NCBI GenBank assembly: GCA_026770585.1
Contig: MU646348.1
Span: 500,254-519,774 of the forward strand
Length of the DNA stretch: 19,521 nt
Direction: 5' to 3'
Origin: Baffinella frigidus
Taxonomy: Eukaryota > Cryptophyceae > Cryptomonadales > Baffinellaceae
Made by a program: the position numbers and the translations under genes. Of this stretch, positions 7,867 to 15,171 are shown piece by piece. The notes under the pieces were generated by a model, which worked only from the letters and a program-made list of their open reading frames with translations, was not told where the DNA came from and made no database searches. The first letter of the stretch is position 1. Each line of letters opens with the position of its first letter.

Positions 7867-8685
7867 ATGTTCGCGCCGCGCTCGCTGCTCGGCGTCTGCC
7901 TTGCAGCGGCCGTGGTTCCCTACGCCGCCGCCTTCCTGCCGTCCGCCACCCCCCTCCTCCGCTCCTCCCAATCCGCAGCATGCACCCGGGGATCTTCTGT
8001 GGTGTCATGTGGGGCGCTGCGCATGTCGGACCCTTCCGACGCGGTGCCTCGGCGACGCGTGCTGGACATCCTCGCAGCGGGATCGCTCGGTGTGGCTGCG
8101 TGGGTTGGCGGGGCGGAGAGCGCGTCCGCGAAGGGCAAGAAGAAGGAGCCAGTAGAGGACGCGCCTATGCCGGAGATCTCGCTCGACGATTTTTATGTCG
8201 CGCTTGAGGCTGAGCAGGTGGAGACGGTGGAATTTGACGGCGCCATGTACGAGGTGCGTCTCCCGCAAAGGCAGAGTGCGTGAAATCCGCTAGCGGCCAT
8301 GTTCGAACGAGTGCTGGCTTTCGACCGTGGCCTCTCCCTCCAAACCCACGTCGAGTCCACAGGCCGGAAATCGCGGTAGGCAACCGCTTCGCGGCAACCG
8401 CCCGCCCGCCCCCACGGGACGCAGGGACTGGGGCTTGGGAGGTGAGGGCCATGCTCTGAGCTCGGACCTCCCCCTCTCGAGAGATAACCGCGTGCTTCCC
8501 GATGGCAGAGGGCGTACGTCAAGATCGGGGGGGTGGAGATGCTGATCGGAGAGGGGTACCCCCGCGAGATGTCCACCAACAGCAACGGGCCCCAGCAGGT
8601 CTTCCTCTCCCCCATCCGATCTATCCCTTCAGTGGCAAATTTGACCGCCAAGAGGTCCCAGGCAGGTCCTAGGGTCCCACGGTAG
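7867..8685 (+). CDS. Predicted Tat-routed thylakoid-lumen protein, FtsH-N-domain-like; 3' end disrupted or unresolved
   Basis: Proposed exons are 7867-8253 and 8509 onward. The intron 8254-8508 has donor GAG|GTGCGT, acceptor GGCAG|AGG, keeps phase 0 and removes an in-frame TGA at 8281. Residues 1-22 form a signal peptide (LLGVCLAAAVV) ending YAAA|FLPS, the Ala-Phe cleavage context of red-lineage plastid import. A transit-like region follows. Then RRR (62-64), a hydrophobic stretch (about 68-83) and ASA (86-88) form a Tat-type thylakoid signal. The mature part is Lys-rich, then reads ISLDDFYVALEAEQVETVEF, resembling the small N-terminal domain of FtsH-type proteins, and in exon 2 AYVKIGG...LIGEGYP. 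After about 37 codons exon 2 runs into MITE-2 (from 8622), reaching TAG at 8683-8685. Either the gene is truncated, or a further intron starts at CAG|GTCTTC (about 8598) with its acceptor unseen. Targeting is well supported; biochemical function is unknown. Confidence 0.7.
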
Positions 8686-8717
8686 GGTGTATGAGCCTAC
8701 TCGCCACTTGAGGGATA
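8622..8717. mobile_element. MITE-2 copy 2, within or just after the lumen protein gene
   Basis: A ~96-bp palindrome TATCCCTTCAGTGGC to GCCACTTGAGGGATA. The interior contains AATTTGACCGCCAAGAGGTCC, GGTCCTAGGGTCC and CACGGTAGGG. It is bounded by TA on each side. It supplies the in-frame stop for exon 2 of the upstream gene. Confidence 0.8.
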
Positions 8718-9199
8718 GCTGTCTATGTGTTCTCCCCAAATTGATGGGCCCGGGCTCTTTCCAGGTCTTGCTCTCTTCCTCACCCGTCCGATCCCGGATC
8801 GGCCGATCCCGGATCGGATGTAGACCCCGGGATCTGTTTGACATCTCCTACCGTGGATGCTCTCGAGACATAGCTGCGAGAAAAACGTTCGAGAAGTCAC
8901 CCATCCGATCCCTAGCTCTGGCTCGATCTATTTGGGCTCACCAATTTGGCGGGCCCGGGCTCTTCCCCGCTGCAAAGTTGACGGGGTTGTACCGCAGACC
9001 CAGCATGTCAACTTGAGAAAAGTCTGACGGTCAATCCTAGCGAGGCAGAGCTAGGATCCCGTGCATGGCTACCTCGCATCTACACCCCCCCACTGTTGGG
9101 TCTGAGGTTCTGCGAGGTACCCCTGTGGTGGACTCTCGCGCTCCAGCCACTCCACACGGTGGACGGTGGACTACGAATCTTTCATCAAAAGTCAACTTC
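8718..9199. other. Gene-less stretch with small repeats
   Basis: CCGATCCCGGATCGG is repeated with overlap at about 8788-8818. GGGCCCGGGCTCTT occurs at about 8747 and 8951. TCACCCNTCCGATCC, related to the sequence just before MITE-2, recurs at about 8780 and 8897. One AGTTGACGG 40-bp repeat lies at 8975-9014. A MITE-1-like right end (GCGAGGTACCCCTGT) is at about 9112-9126. No gene is seen. Confidence 0.5.
8975..9014. repeat. 40-bp inverted-end repeat (AAGTTGAC...GTCAACTT), copy 1
   Basis: A 40-bp block with ends AAGTTGAC and GTCAACTT. Two better-conserved copies of exactly the same length lie at 10599-10638 and 10811-10850. Confidence 0.65.
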
Positions 9200-9361
9200 A
9201 TAGGCTAACGGCCTGAAAATGGGGTAGTTAGGCCTACGGCATTGCCTAGGACCTCCTACCGTAGGCTGAGGGATCTTAGGACCAAAAAGTCTCGGCCTAC
9301 GGTAGGAGGTCCTAGGCAATGCCGTAGGCCTAACTACCCCATTTTCAGGCCGTTAGCCTAT
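9200..9361. mobile_element. Foldback element with ATAGGCTAACGGCCTGAAAA ends
   Basis: A 162-bp inverted repeat with essentially perfect arms of about 67 bp around a ~28-bp loop. Arms contain GGGGTAGTTAGGCCTACGGC, CCTAGGACCTCC and TACCGTAGG. A shorter relative is at 19268-19399. The perfect arms suggest a recent origin. Confidence 0.85.
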
Positions 9362-9521
9362 TAAACTTTCCTCGAGATAATAACTTCAAGGCTTTTCTGG
9401 TGCAAATTTGGTCACGTACCACGCTAGATTTAGCGTAGCCGAGAAGTTTCTCGGATTTCTCAAGTTTCTTAAGTTTCTCAAGTTCCGGGTCGAGAGGCAC
9501 CTTTGTAGTCCACCGTGTGGT

Positions 9522-9703
9522 CCACACGAGGCTATCCATGCGAACAGAATAAAAAGGACGTTTTAAAATTTGTGGGGAAATGATCACGTTTCCGTACGGA
9601 TGTTCGTACGGAAACGTGATCAAATGCTGACTTTTGGCGTGTTTCCTGGGCAGTAATCCAATAATTAACTTATGAATCTGTTCGCATGGATAGCCTCGTG
9701 TGG
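9522..9703. mobile_element. Foldback element with nested perfect hairpin
   Basis: Outer inverted repeats CCACACGAGGCTATCCATGC and its complement (ending 9703) flank an inner perfect hairpin at 9581-9622. The hairpin has 18-bp arms TGATCACGTTTCCGTACG around a 6-nt loop. Just outside, GGTGGACTACGAATC (about 9167) and GTAGTCCACCGTGTGG (about 9506) also pair and enclose the 9200 element. Confidence 0.75.
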
Positions 9704-9778
9704 GTAGCAGCCACCGGTGCCTTCTGGAAATCGGCCCTTCGAAAAGATTCCGTTCACATTGTCACTTCTTTCGGATTT

Positions 9779-9918
9779 CATCTCGAAAGATAACTGAATC
9801 AGTTCCCTAATTGGCGTTTTCATTTAACTAGTAGGCCTAATTGAATTTACTATGCCCTAACTAATTTCTCCTATTCAACTCCTATTGAAAAGGAACTGAT
9901 TCAGTTATCTTCCGAGAT
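9779..9918. mobile_element. 140-bp foldback element with CATCTCGAAAGATAACTGAA ends
   Basis: Left arm CATCTCGAAAGATAACTGAA followed by TCAGTTCC; right arm GGAACTGA followed by TTCAGTTATCTTCCGAGATG. The interior is AT-rich. Only one copy is seen. Confidence 0.75.
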
Positions 9919-9989
9919 GAGATTAACGTGGCATCTTCCACGCGACTAGACTCGGATGGATGACAGTGTTGGTATTAATAAACGTTTTC

Positions 9990-10550
9990 CCTCTGTGCAG
10001 TTCCCTCCCCCCCCCACCCACCCCCCACCTCCTCCCCTCCCTGTTTTAACGAACAGTTGACGCGGTAGGTGCTTGCCACAATCAAAAACGAGATCAAATC
10101 CGGGAACCCCGTCCCCTAAAGCAGCTGCTTTACAATCTCTCTGTAAAGCATTGCAATCTCTCTCTAAAGATTCCGAATCCGCTGCTTGACACACCAGGTG
10201 CTCGCCGAGACAGAAAACGAGAGCAAGAGCGGGAACCCCGCAACTCACTCTCTCTCTCTCTCTCTCTCTTTCTCTCTATCTCTCTCTCAATGAGAACCCC
10301 ACACCCCAAACCCCAACCCCTTGAGAAAATCCGGGCTGAACCGAAAAGTACAATACAAAACAGGTGCTCGCAAAGATCAAAAACGAGATCAAATCGGGGA
10401 ACCCCGTCACCTAAACCAGCTGCTTTACAATCTCTCTCTAAAGCTTTACAATCTCTCTCTAAAGATTCTGAATCCGCTGCTTGACACACCAGGTGCTCGC
10501 GAAGATCAAAAACGAGATCAAATCGGGGAACCCCGTCACCTGGTCGTGGC
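9990..10550 (+). repeat. ~130-bp tandem repeat interrupted by a CT microsatellite
   Basis: Units begin at about 10067, 10196, 10362 and 10491 with GGTGCTNGCNNNGATCAAAAACG. They continue through AAATCGGGGAACCCCGTC, TTTACAATCTCTCTCTAAAG and GAATCCGCTGCTTGACACAC. The second unit carries a (CT)n tract at about 10243-10288 and a CCCCAAACCCCAACCCC block. Short in-frame peptides across it reflect the repeat. Confidence 0.85.
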
Positions 10551-10598
10551 GTCTCGCCAACCAATTCAAGGCCAAGGAGCAGGTCTTTTCTCTTCCCA

Positions 10599-10638
10599 AA
10601 GTTGACGGATGTGTACCACGAACCCGGAGTGTCAACTT
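10599..10638. repeat. 40-bp inverted-end repeat, copy 2
   Basis: AAGTTGACGGATGTGTACCA continuing to CCCGGAGTGTCAACTT. It differs at only a few positions from the copy at 10811-10850. GGTCGTGGCGTCTC also precedes (10542) and follows (10668) this copy. Confidence 0.7.
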
Positions 10639-11199
10639 ATGAATAGTCCTCGGCTAAATCATATTTGGTCGTGGCGTCTCACCAGCTGATGCAAGAGCAG
10701 GTCCTTCCAGTCAACCTACGAACATGGAATTTAGCCAACCCTAACCCACGAACGAGGAATTTAGTCAACCCTTACCCACGAACAAGGAATTCAGTTGAGC
10801 CCCATCACGAACGTTGACGGATGTGTGCGACGAACCCGGAGTGTCAACTTGTGAATAGTCCGAAAGCGTCGACGTTCTCATCCCCTCCGGGCTCACAACC
10901 TTCAGGGGAGGGGGGGGGTTGGCTCCTGGCGGCAGGTGCTGTGTGTTCTGAGATGTATTTCCGGAGACCACACGTGCGTATACTGGAGGCCCGCTTGGTT
11001 CCTACCCCTATTACAGCAGGGAAAAGGCTGTTGGAGCCATTTGCCCCAACCTACCCAACCTACCTAAAGAGAAAGGCGAGCTGGCTGTGTCGGAGTAGGA
11101 CCTCTTTCTAAACCTCACACCCGAAGCCCTAAACCCTAAACTATAAACCCTAATCCCTAATCCCTCATCACTAATCACTAATCACTAATCCATAATCCC
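10639..11199. other. Gene-less stretch, weak ORFs only
   Basis: ACCCACGAACNAGGAATTNAG is tandemly repeated about three times (10717-10800). The third 40-bp repeat is at 10811-10850. A 96-codon plus ORF at 10821-11111 has no recognisable domain, and I do not call it. At about 11112-11200 there is a short C-rich telomere-like tract (CCCTAAACCC, then ATCACTA repeats). Confidence 0.45.
10811..10850. repeat. 40-bp inverted-end repeat, copy 3
   Basis: ACGTTGACGGATGTGTGCGA through CCCGGAGTGTCAACTT. GTGAATAGTCC follows, as it nearly does after copy 2 (ATGAATAGTCC). Confidence 0.7.
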
Positions 11200-11205
11200 T
11201 TGACC

Positions 11206-11555
11206 AAACAGGTTGGTCCGGCGAAGCTGACGCATGCTTTCTCTGCAGTCCTTTCTACGGAAGGGCGTGTCGTTGGCATATGTCGGGAGAAATTAAAACC
11301 TAAAGGACCTAAAGATGCCCAAGACGAAGGAGCCCGCTGTGTGGCTCGCTCATCCACTCAGCAGCCACCGGGGTCTTCACGGATGCAGTCCATCTAAACG
11401 ATTTGTACCAGAATCTCATCCATTGCTATGGATTCCAACCGGAATTTCCCCCGAGAATCCGGGGGGGAATATCTTCGGGTCGGTGATAAGTGGTTGAACA
11501 ACCGCAGGTTGGCCCCGCGAAGCTGACGCAGATGCCCAAGGCGAAGGACGGCGCC
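11206..11555 (+). repeat. Duplicated leader/exon-like segment
   Basis: CAGGTTGGTCCGGCGAAGCTGACGCA at about 11208 recurs with two changes at about 11505. GATGCCCAAGACGAAGGA at about 11312 recurs at about 11531 as GATGCCCAAGGCGAAGGA. In the second copy the two blocks are adjacent. In the first they are separated by ~80 bp that include TTCTCTGCAG, a good splice-acceptor match. Both copies encode a start MPK[T/A]K[E/D]. Confidence 0.6.
11350..11500. repeat. Dispersed repeat, inverted partner at about 18775-18926
   Basis: GCAGCCACCGGGG, CTTCACGGATGCAGTCCATC and TAAACGATTT match the complement of 18862-18905. Similarity continues through the TCCGGGGGGGAA region to GATAAGTGGTT. Both copies are open in the same frame, with translations sharing SSHRGLHG and SPSKRF. 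No known domain is recognised. Confidence 0.6.
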
Positions 11556-12165
11556 AAGAAGAAGAAGAAGAAGGTCACCCTGAGCCCGAAACCCGAAACC
11601 CGAAACCCCACACCCAAAACACCAAACACCAAAACGCTGAACACCCGACACCAAACACCAAACACAAAACACAAAACACAAATCACCAAACACCACACCA
11701 CACACCACACACACAAACTACAAACCACAAACCACAAACCCCACACCCCAGCCCCCACACCCCAAACACCAAACACCAAACCAAAACGCTGAACACCCGA
11801 CACCAAACACCAAACACAAAACACAAAACACAAATCACCAAACACCACACCACACACCACACACACAAACTACAAACCACAAACCACAAACCCCACACCC
11901 CAGCCCCCACACCCCAAACACCAAACACCAAACACCAAACACCAAACACCACACCCCAAAAACCAAAAACCAAAAACCAAAAACCACACCCCAAACCCCA
12001 CACCCCAAACCCAAAACACCAAACCCCAAACCTCAAACCCCACACCCCAAACCCCACACCCCAAAGGTCGTGGTGGAGGAGGGGGAGGAGCCGGTGCCGG
12101 AAGCGGAGGCGGCGGCGGAGGGGGGGGGGTCGTTTTTCGGGCTAAGGCTGCCGTCGAAGCTGTGA
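11532..12165 (+). CDS. Possible small spliced gene or 3'-terminal exons, product ending Ser-Lys-Leu
   Basis: ATG at 11532 opens MPKAKDG followed by A and six Lys. The frame reaches AAG|GTCACC at 11573/11574, where CACCAAAC-rich low-complexity DNA begins. That DNA ends at CCAAAG|GTCGTGG (12066/12067), after which 32 codons read VVVEEGEEPVPEAEAAAEGG and then SFFGLRLPSKL with TGA at 12163. Removing 11574-12066 as a GT-AG intron keeps phase and gives a 46-residue protein with a basic head and acidic/Ala-rich middle. The C-terminal tripeptide SKL is the canonical peroxisomal PTS1 signal, but in so short a sequence this may be chance. An upstream extension through VGPAKLTQ is also open, so these may be the last exons of a larger gene. 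Codons in the last exon are strongly G/C-ending. No family recognised. Confidence 0.35.
11577..12064 (+). repeat. CACCAAAC/CCCAAACC low-complexity tract with a 152-bp tandem duplication
   Basis: C/A-rich degenerate heptamers, complementary in sense to the tracts on the left of the window. Within it, a 152-bp segment (11631-11782, starting AAAACGCTGAACACCCGACA) is repeated without visible change at 11783-11934. The tract may be an intron of the surrounding small gene. Confidence 0.85.
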
Positions 12166-12177
12166 GGGGGGCGTCCT

Positions 12178-12260
12178 GTCTCTCTCTCTCTCTCTCGCTC
12201 TCTCGCTCTCTCGCTCCCTCTCTCTCTCTCGCTCCCTCTCTCTCTCGCGCGCGCGCGTGA
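12178..12260 (+). repeat. (CT)n microsatellite
   Basis: TCTCTC runs with interspersed CGCTCTCTCG and CCCTCTCTCT, ending in (CG)n. Confidence 0.9.
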
Positions 12261-12262
12261 CG

Positions 12263-12518
12263 CTTACCTCGCTCGCAAGGAGGCGCACCCCCCTACAGGG
12301 GTACCTCGCTCATAAAGAAGCGCCCCCCCCCTAGGAACACCATAGGGCTCTAGGCATAGGCCTACTGTAGGGTTCTAGGATGAGGCGTTTTCTCATGAGC
12401 GGGGTACCCCTGTAGGGCGGGGTACCCCTGTAGGGCCCTACGGTAGGCCTAGATTCCTATGACCCTGCGGTGGTCCTAGGGGGGGGGCGCGGCTCCTTGT
12501 GAGCGAGGTACCCCTGTA
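12263..12518. mobile_element. MITE-1 cluster: fragment, full copy, half copy
   Basis: A truncated left arm (12263-12292) precedes a full copy (12294-12414) with ends TACAGGGG and CCCCTGTA. A second right end and right half follow (about 12419-12518, ending GAGGTACCCCTGTA). This starts the dense MITE-1 array that continues to 15933. Confidence 0.85.
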
Positions 12519-12555
12519 GAGCAGGCCGATGCTGCTAGGGCCATATTAATAGCGG

Positions 12556-12716
12556 CGCAACCTATAATTACTTTTGTAAAGCAACTCGTTCTGGTACAAA
12601 TTATAAAACAAGGTCCATTTAAAACTAAAAAGGGCTCCAATTCCTTTTTAAACGAGGTCTTGTTTTATAATTTGTACCAGAAACGAGTTACTTTACAAAA
12701 CTAATTATAGGTTGCG
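12556..12716. mobile_element. 161-bp AT-rich foldback element with CGCAACCTATAATTA ends
   Basis: Arms of about 62 bp pair almost perfectly: CGCAACCTATAATTACTTTT with its right-hand complement, and AACTCGTTCTGGTACAAATT with AATTTGTACCAGAAACGAGTT. It is surrounded by GC-rich DNA. Only one copy is seen. Confidence 0.85.
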
Positions 12717-13016
12717 AGCCTATGAATATGCAGGTTCTCGGATCGGGGCGGTGGCTTCGAATCCAGGAAGGTCTGTAGTGAGATGTGTGTCAGTCTGGCG
12801 AAGGGTTAGAATCGTGCATAAATTGTATCAGTCCGACTCTCATCCTGCGAGACCCCGGCTCTCATCCTACGAGCCTGTGAGCTCGGTTTGCCGACACGAT
12901 GCACCCACGCCTGTGAACTCTTGACCCCCAGGGACGCGACAACCCCACGATAGACATATCTCCGCGCTAGTCCTATCCCCACGCTAGCCTTATCCCCACG
13001 CTAGCAGCATCGCGAC
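12717..13016. other. Non-coding stretch between elements
   Basis: Contains short repeats: CTCTCATCCTNCGAG (about 12837 and 12860) and CCNCGCTAGNCTTATCCCCACG (about 12963-13005). No RNA gene or convincing ORF. Confidence 0.45.
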
Positions 13017-13184
13017 TACAGGGGTCCCTCGCTCATAAGAAACTGCCCCCCCCATCCCTTAAGTGACCAGGCCTCCAAATTTGGGGGCCTGAGGTCCTAG
13101 GCTGGTCCTAGGGCCCTACGGTAGGGCGTATAGGCCTACTGGTCACTTAAGGGATAGGGCCACCTTAGGGCCGCCATAGGGCCC
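13017..13184. mobile_element. MITE-1 left end carrying a MITE-2 (13054-13155)
   Basis: TACAGGGGTCCCTCGCTC begins a MITE-1 left arm that stops in its C-run at about 13053. MITE-2 copy 3 follows directly (102 bp, ATCCCTTAAGTGACCAG to CTGGTCACTTAAGGGAT, with CCAAATTTGG and CCTACGGTAGG inside). Then comes AGGGCCGCCATAGGGCCC, which resembles MITE-1 middle sequence. This reads as MITE-2 inserted into MITE-1. Confidence 0.75.
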
Positions 13185-13311
13185 TACAGGGGTACCTCGC
13201 TCATAAGAAACTGCGCCCCCCTAGGACCCTACAGTACATGTAGGCCTATGCCTAGGGCCCTATGGTAGTCCTATGGGGGGGGCTGTTTCTTATGAGCGAG
13301 GTACCCCTGTA
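13185..13311. mobile_element. MITE-1 copy
   Basis: Full copy, 127 bp, both ends intact. The middle carries an extra ACATGTAGGCCT compared with most copies. Confidence 0.85.
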
Positions 13312-13487
13312 GGCATACATGTAGGCCTCCTGTAGGGTCCTAGGGGGGCGCGGTTTCTTATGAGCGCTCATAAGAAAACGCCTCCCCATAGGACCCTGCC
13401 GTACTGAAGGCCTATGCCTAGGACCCTATGGTTGTCCTACAGCTGTAGGGGGGGGGGGCGTTTTCTTATGAGCGAGGTACCCCTGTA
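13312..13487. mobile_element. MITE-1 compound, two halves fused through GAGCGCTC
   Basis: A right half (to about 13366) meets a left half at TTCTTATGAGCGCTCATAAG, so the outer GAGGTACCCCTGTA ends are missing at the join. It continues to a normal right end at 13487. This is the same kind of end-less core junction as in the 2403 array. Confidence 0.75.
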
Positions 13488-13580
13488 TGTAACCCAGCTA
13501 TCTCTGTAGCAGTGCCACGCGTTGGCTTGCAGGCTTCGCGCGGTCGCGTGCCGTGCGAGGACCTCCTCAGACGACACGAG

Positions 13581-13702
13581 TACAGGGGTACCTCGCTCAT
13601 AAGAAACCGCCCCCCCCCCTAGGACCACCCTAGGACCCTAGGCATGGTCCTACTGTAGGGTCCTAGGAATGGGCGGTTTCTTATGAGCGAGGTACCCCTG
13701 TA
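13581..13702. mobile_element. MITE-1 copy
   Basis: Full 122-bp copy with intact TACAGGGG/CCCCTGTA ends and the CCTAGGCATGGTCCTACTG middle shared with the 2403 array. Confidence 0.85.
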
Positions 13703-13717
13703 CAGAAATGTCTGGGT

Positions 13718-13968
13718 TACAGGGGTGCCTGGTTCATAAGAAACCGCCTTCCCCTAGGACCCCACAGTAGGACCATGGCTACAGGGGTACCTCGCTCGTG
13801 AGAAACTGCCCCCCCCCTAGGACCACCATAGGGCCCTAGGCGTAGGTCTACAGTAGGGTCCTAGTGGGGGGAGGCCGTTTCTTATGAGCGAGGTACCCCT
13901 GTAGGGCCCTATGGTGATCCTACACTGTAGGGGGGGCGGGCGTTTCTTATGAACGAGGTACCCCTGCA
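13718..13968. mobile_element. MITE-1 trio: left half, full copy, right half
   Basis: A left half (13718-13779), a full copy (13780-13903) and a right half (13904-13968, ending CCCCTGCA) lie directly end to end. The arrangement fits one element inserted into the middle of another. Confidence 0.8.
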
Positions 13969-14050
13969 CAGAGATATCTGGGTTACAAGAACCCAAAATT
14001 AAGAACCCGAACCGGATTTGGGGACTGCGTGTCCTTAATTTAGTACCATA
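13967..14050 (+). repeat. Direct repeat with inner inverted repeat, copy 1
   Basis: ACAGAGATATCTGGGTTACA through GGATTTGGGG to TTAATTTAGTACCATA. It matches about 14311-14427, which carries an additional short hairpin (CGAGAACCCATAATGGGTTCTCG). Both contain TTAAGAAC and GTTCTTAA-type ends around CACCGGATTTGGGG. Confidence 0.65.
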
Positions 14051-14292
14051 CAGGGGAGCCTCGCTCATAAGAAACTGCCCCCCCCCCCCCTAGGACCACC
14101 ATAGGGCCCTACGCATAGGGCTACACACTGTACGGTAGGGTCCTAGGGGAAAAGGGGGGGCGTTTTCTTATGAGCGAGGTACAGGGGTACCTCGCTCATA
14201 AGTAAGTGCCCCCTCCCTAGGATCGTATGCCTAGGACCCTACGGTGGTCCTCTAGGGGGGGGGCGGTTTCTTATGAGTGAGGTACCCCTGTA
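14049..14292. mobile_element. Two MITE-1 copies sharing one GGTAC
   Basis: The first (14049-14179) lacks the last CCCCTGTA. The second (14180-14292) begins inside the GGTAC of the first (GCGAGGTACAGGGGTACCTC). The right end is followed by a repeated CCCCTGT. Confidence 0.8.
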
Positions 14293-14310
14293 CCCCTGTG
14301 CACAACGAGT

Positions 14311-14427
14311 ACAGAGATATTTGTGCTACGAGAACCCATAATGGGTTCTCGTAGCCCGTACAAATTAAGAACTCGCACCGGATTTGGGGTCTGCGTGTTC
14401 TACTTGAGTTCTTAATTCAGTACCATA
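14311..14427 (+). repeat. Direct repeat with inner inverted repeat, copy 2
   Basis: Second copy of the 13967-14050 repeat. A diverged third end (GGTACTAATTTAAGAACTCA) follows at about 14453-14472. Confidence 0.65.
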
Positions 14428-14568
14428 GCGTTGAGTGGACATCAACCCTCAGGTACTAATTTAAGAACTCAAATGCCGGCCGAGGCTCGACCACTGAGAC
14501 CCCGCTTGGCAGGAGAGAGGACCTGTCCGACCGAGGCTCACTACCACAGGTGTTGCCGGATATCCCTG

Positions 14569-14687
14569 TACAGGGGTACCTCGCCCATAAGAAAGCGTCC
14601 CCCCCCCACGACCACCATAGGGTCCTAGCGAGGCATACAGTGGTACCTCGCTCATAATGCCCTCCCCCTGGGACTGCCATAGGGCCC
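14569..14687. mobile_element. MITE-1 left-end fragments
   Basis: Two truncated left arms in tandem, at about 14569-14635 and 14636-14687, both starting TACAG(G/T)GG. No right ends are present. Confidence 0.75.
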
Positions 14688-14860
14688 TACAGGGGTACCT
14701 CGCTCACAAGCAACCGCCCCCCCCTAGGACCCTACAGTAGGGCTATGCCTAGGGCCCTATGGTGGTCCTAGGGGGGGGGCAGTTTCTTATGAGCGAGGTA
14801 CCCCTGTAGTCATAGACCTGCTGTAGGGTCCTATGCGGAGGTTGTTTCTTATGAGCGAGG
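14688..14860. mobile_element. MITE-1 full copy plus right half
   Basis: Full copy 14688-14808. A right half (14809-14860) then runs directly into the next copy through a shared GAGGTACAGGGG. Confidence 0.8.
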
Positions 14861-15050
14861 TACAGGGGTACCTCGCTCATAAGAAACTGCCCCCCCCCTA
14901 GAACCGCCATAGGGCCCTACGAATAGCCCTACTGTACATGTAGGGTCCTAGGGGGGGGGCGGTTTCTTATGAGCGAGGTACCCCTGTACCCCTGTAGGCC
15001 TACTGTAGGGTCCTAGCGAGAGGCGCTTTCTTCTGAGCGAGGTACCCATG
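14861..15050. mobile_element. MITE-1 full copy plus right half
   Basis: Full copy 14861-14988 with an ACATGTAGGG middle, then a right half (14989-15050) with end TACCCATGTA. Confidence 0.8.
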
Positions 15051-15171
15051 TACAGGGGTACCTCGCTCATAAGAAACCAACCCTCCCTAGGACCATACAG
15101 TAGGACCATGCGTAGGGCCCTAAGGTGGTCCTAGGGGGGGGGCGGTTTCTTATGAGCGAGGTACCCATGTA
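15051..15171. mobile_element. MITE-1 copy
   Basis: Full copy. The right end reads TACCCATGTA, the same variant as the half copy just before it, so the two probably share a recent history. Confidence 0.85.

Noticed and set aside
11426-12064. Minus-strand ORFs rich in VFGVWCLVFGVW
   Set aside because: Translation of the CACCAAAC tract; low complexity and open in several frames.
12690-12775. Possible tRNA around GGCTTCGAATCC
   Set aside because: TTCGAATCC resembles a B box, but the flanking bases do not form a T-stem and no A box or acceptor stem is present.
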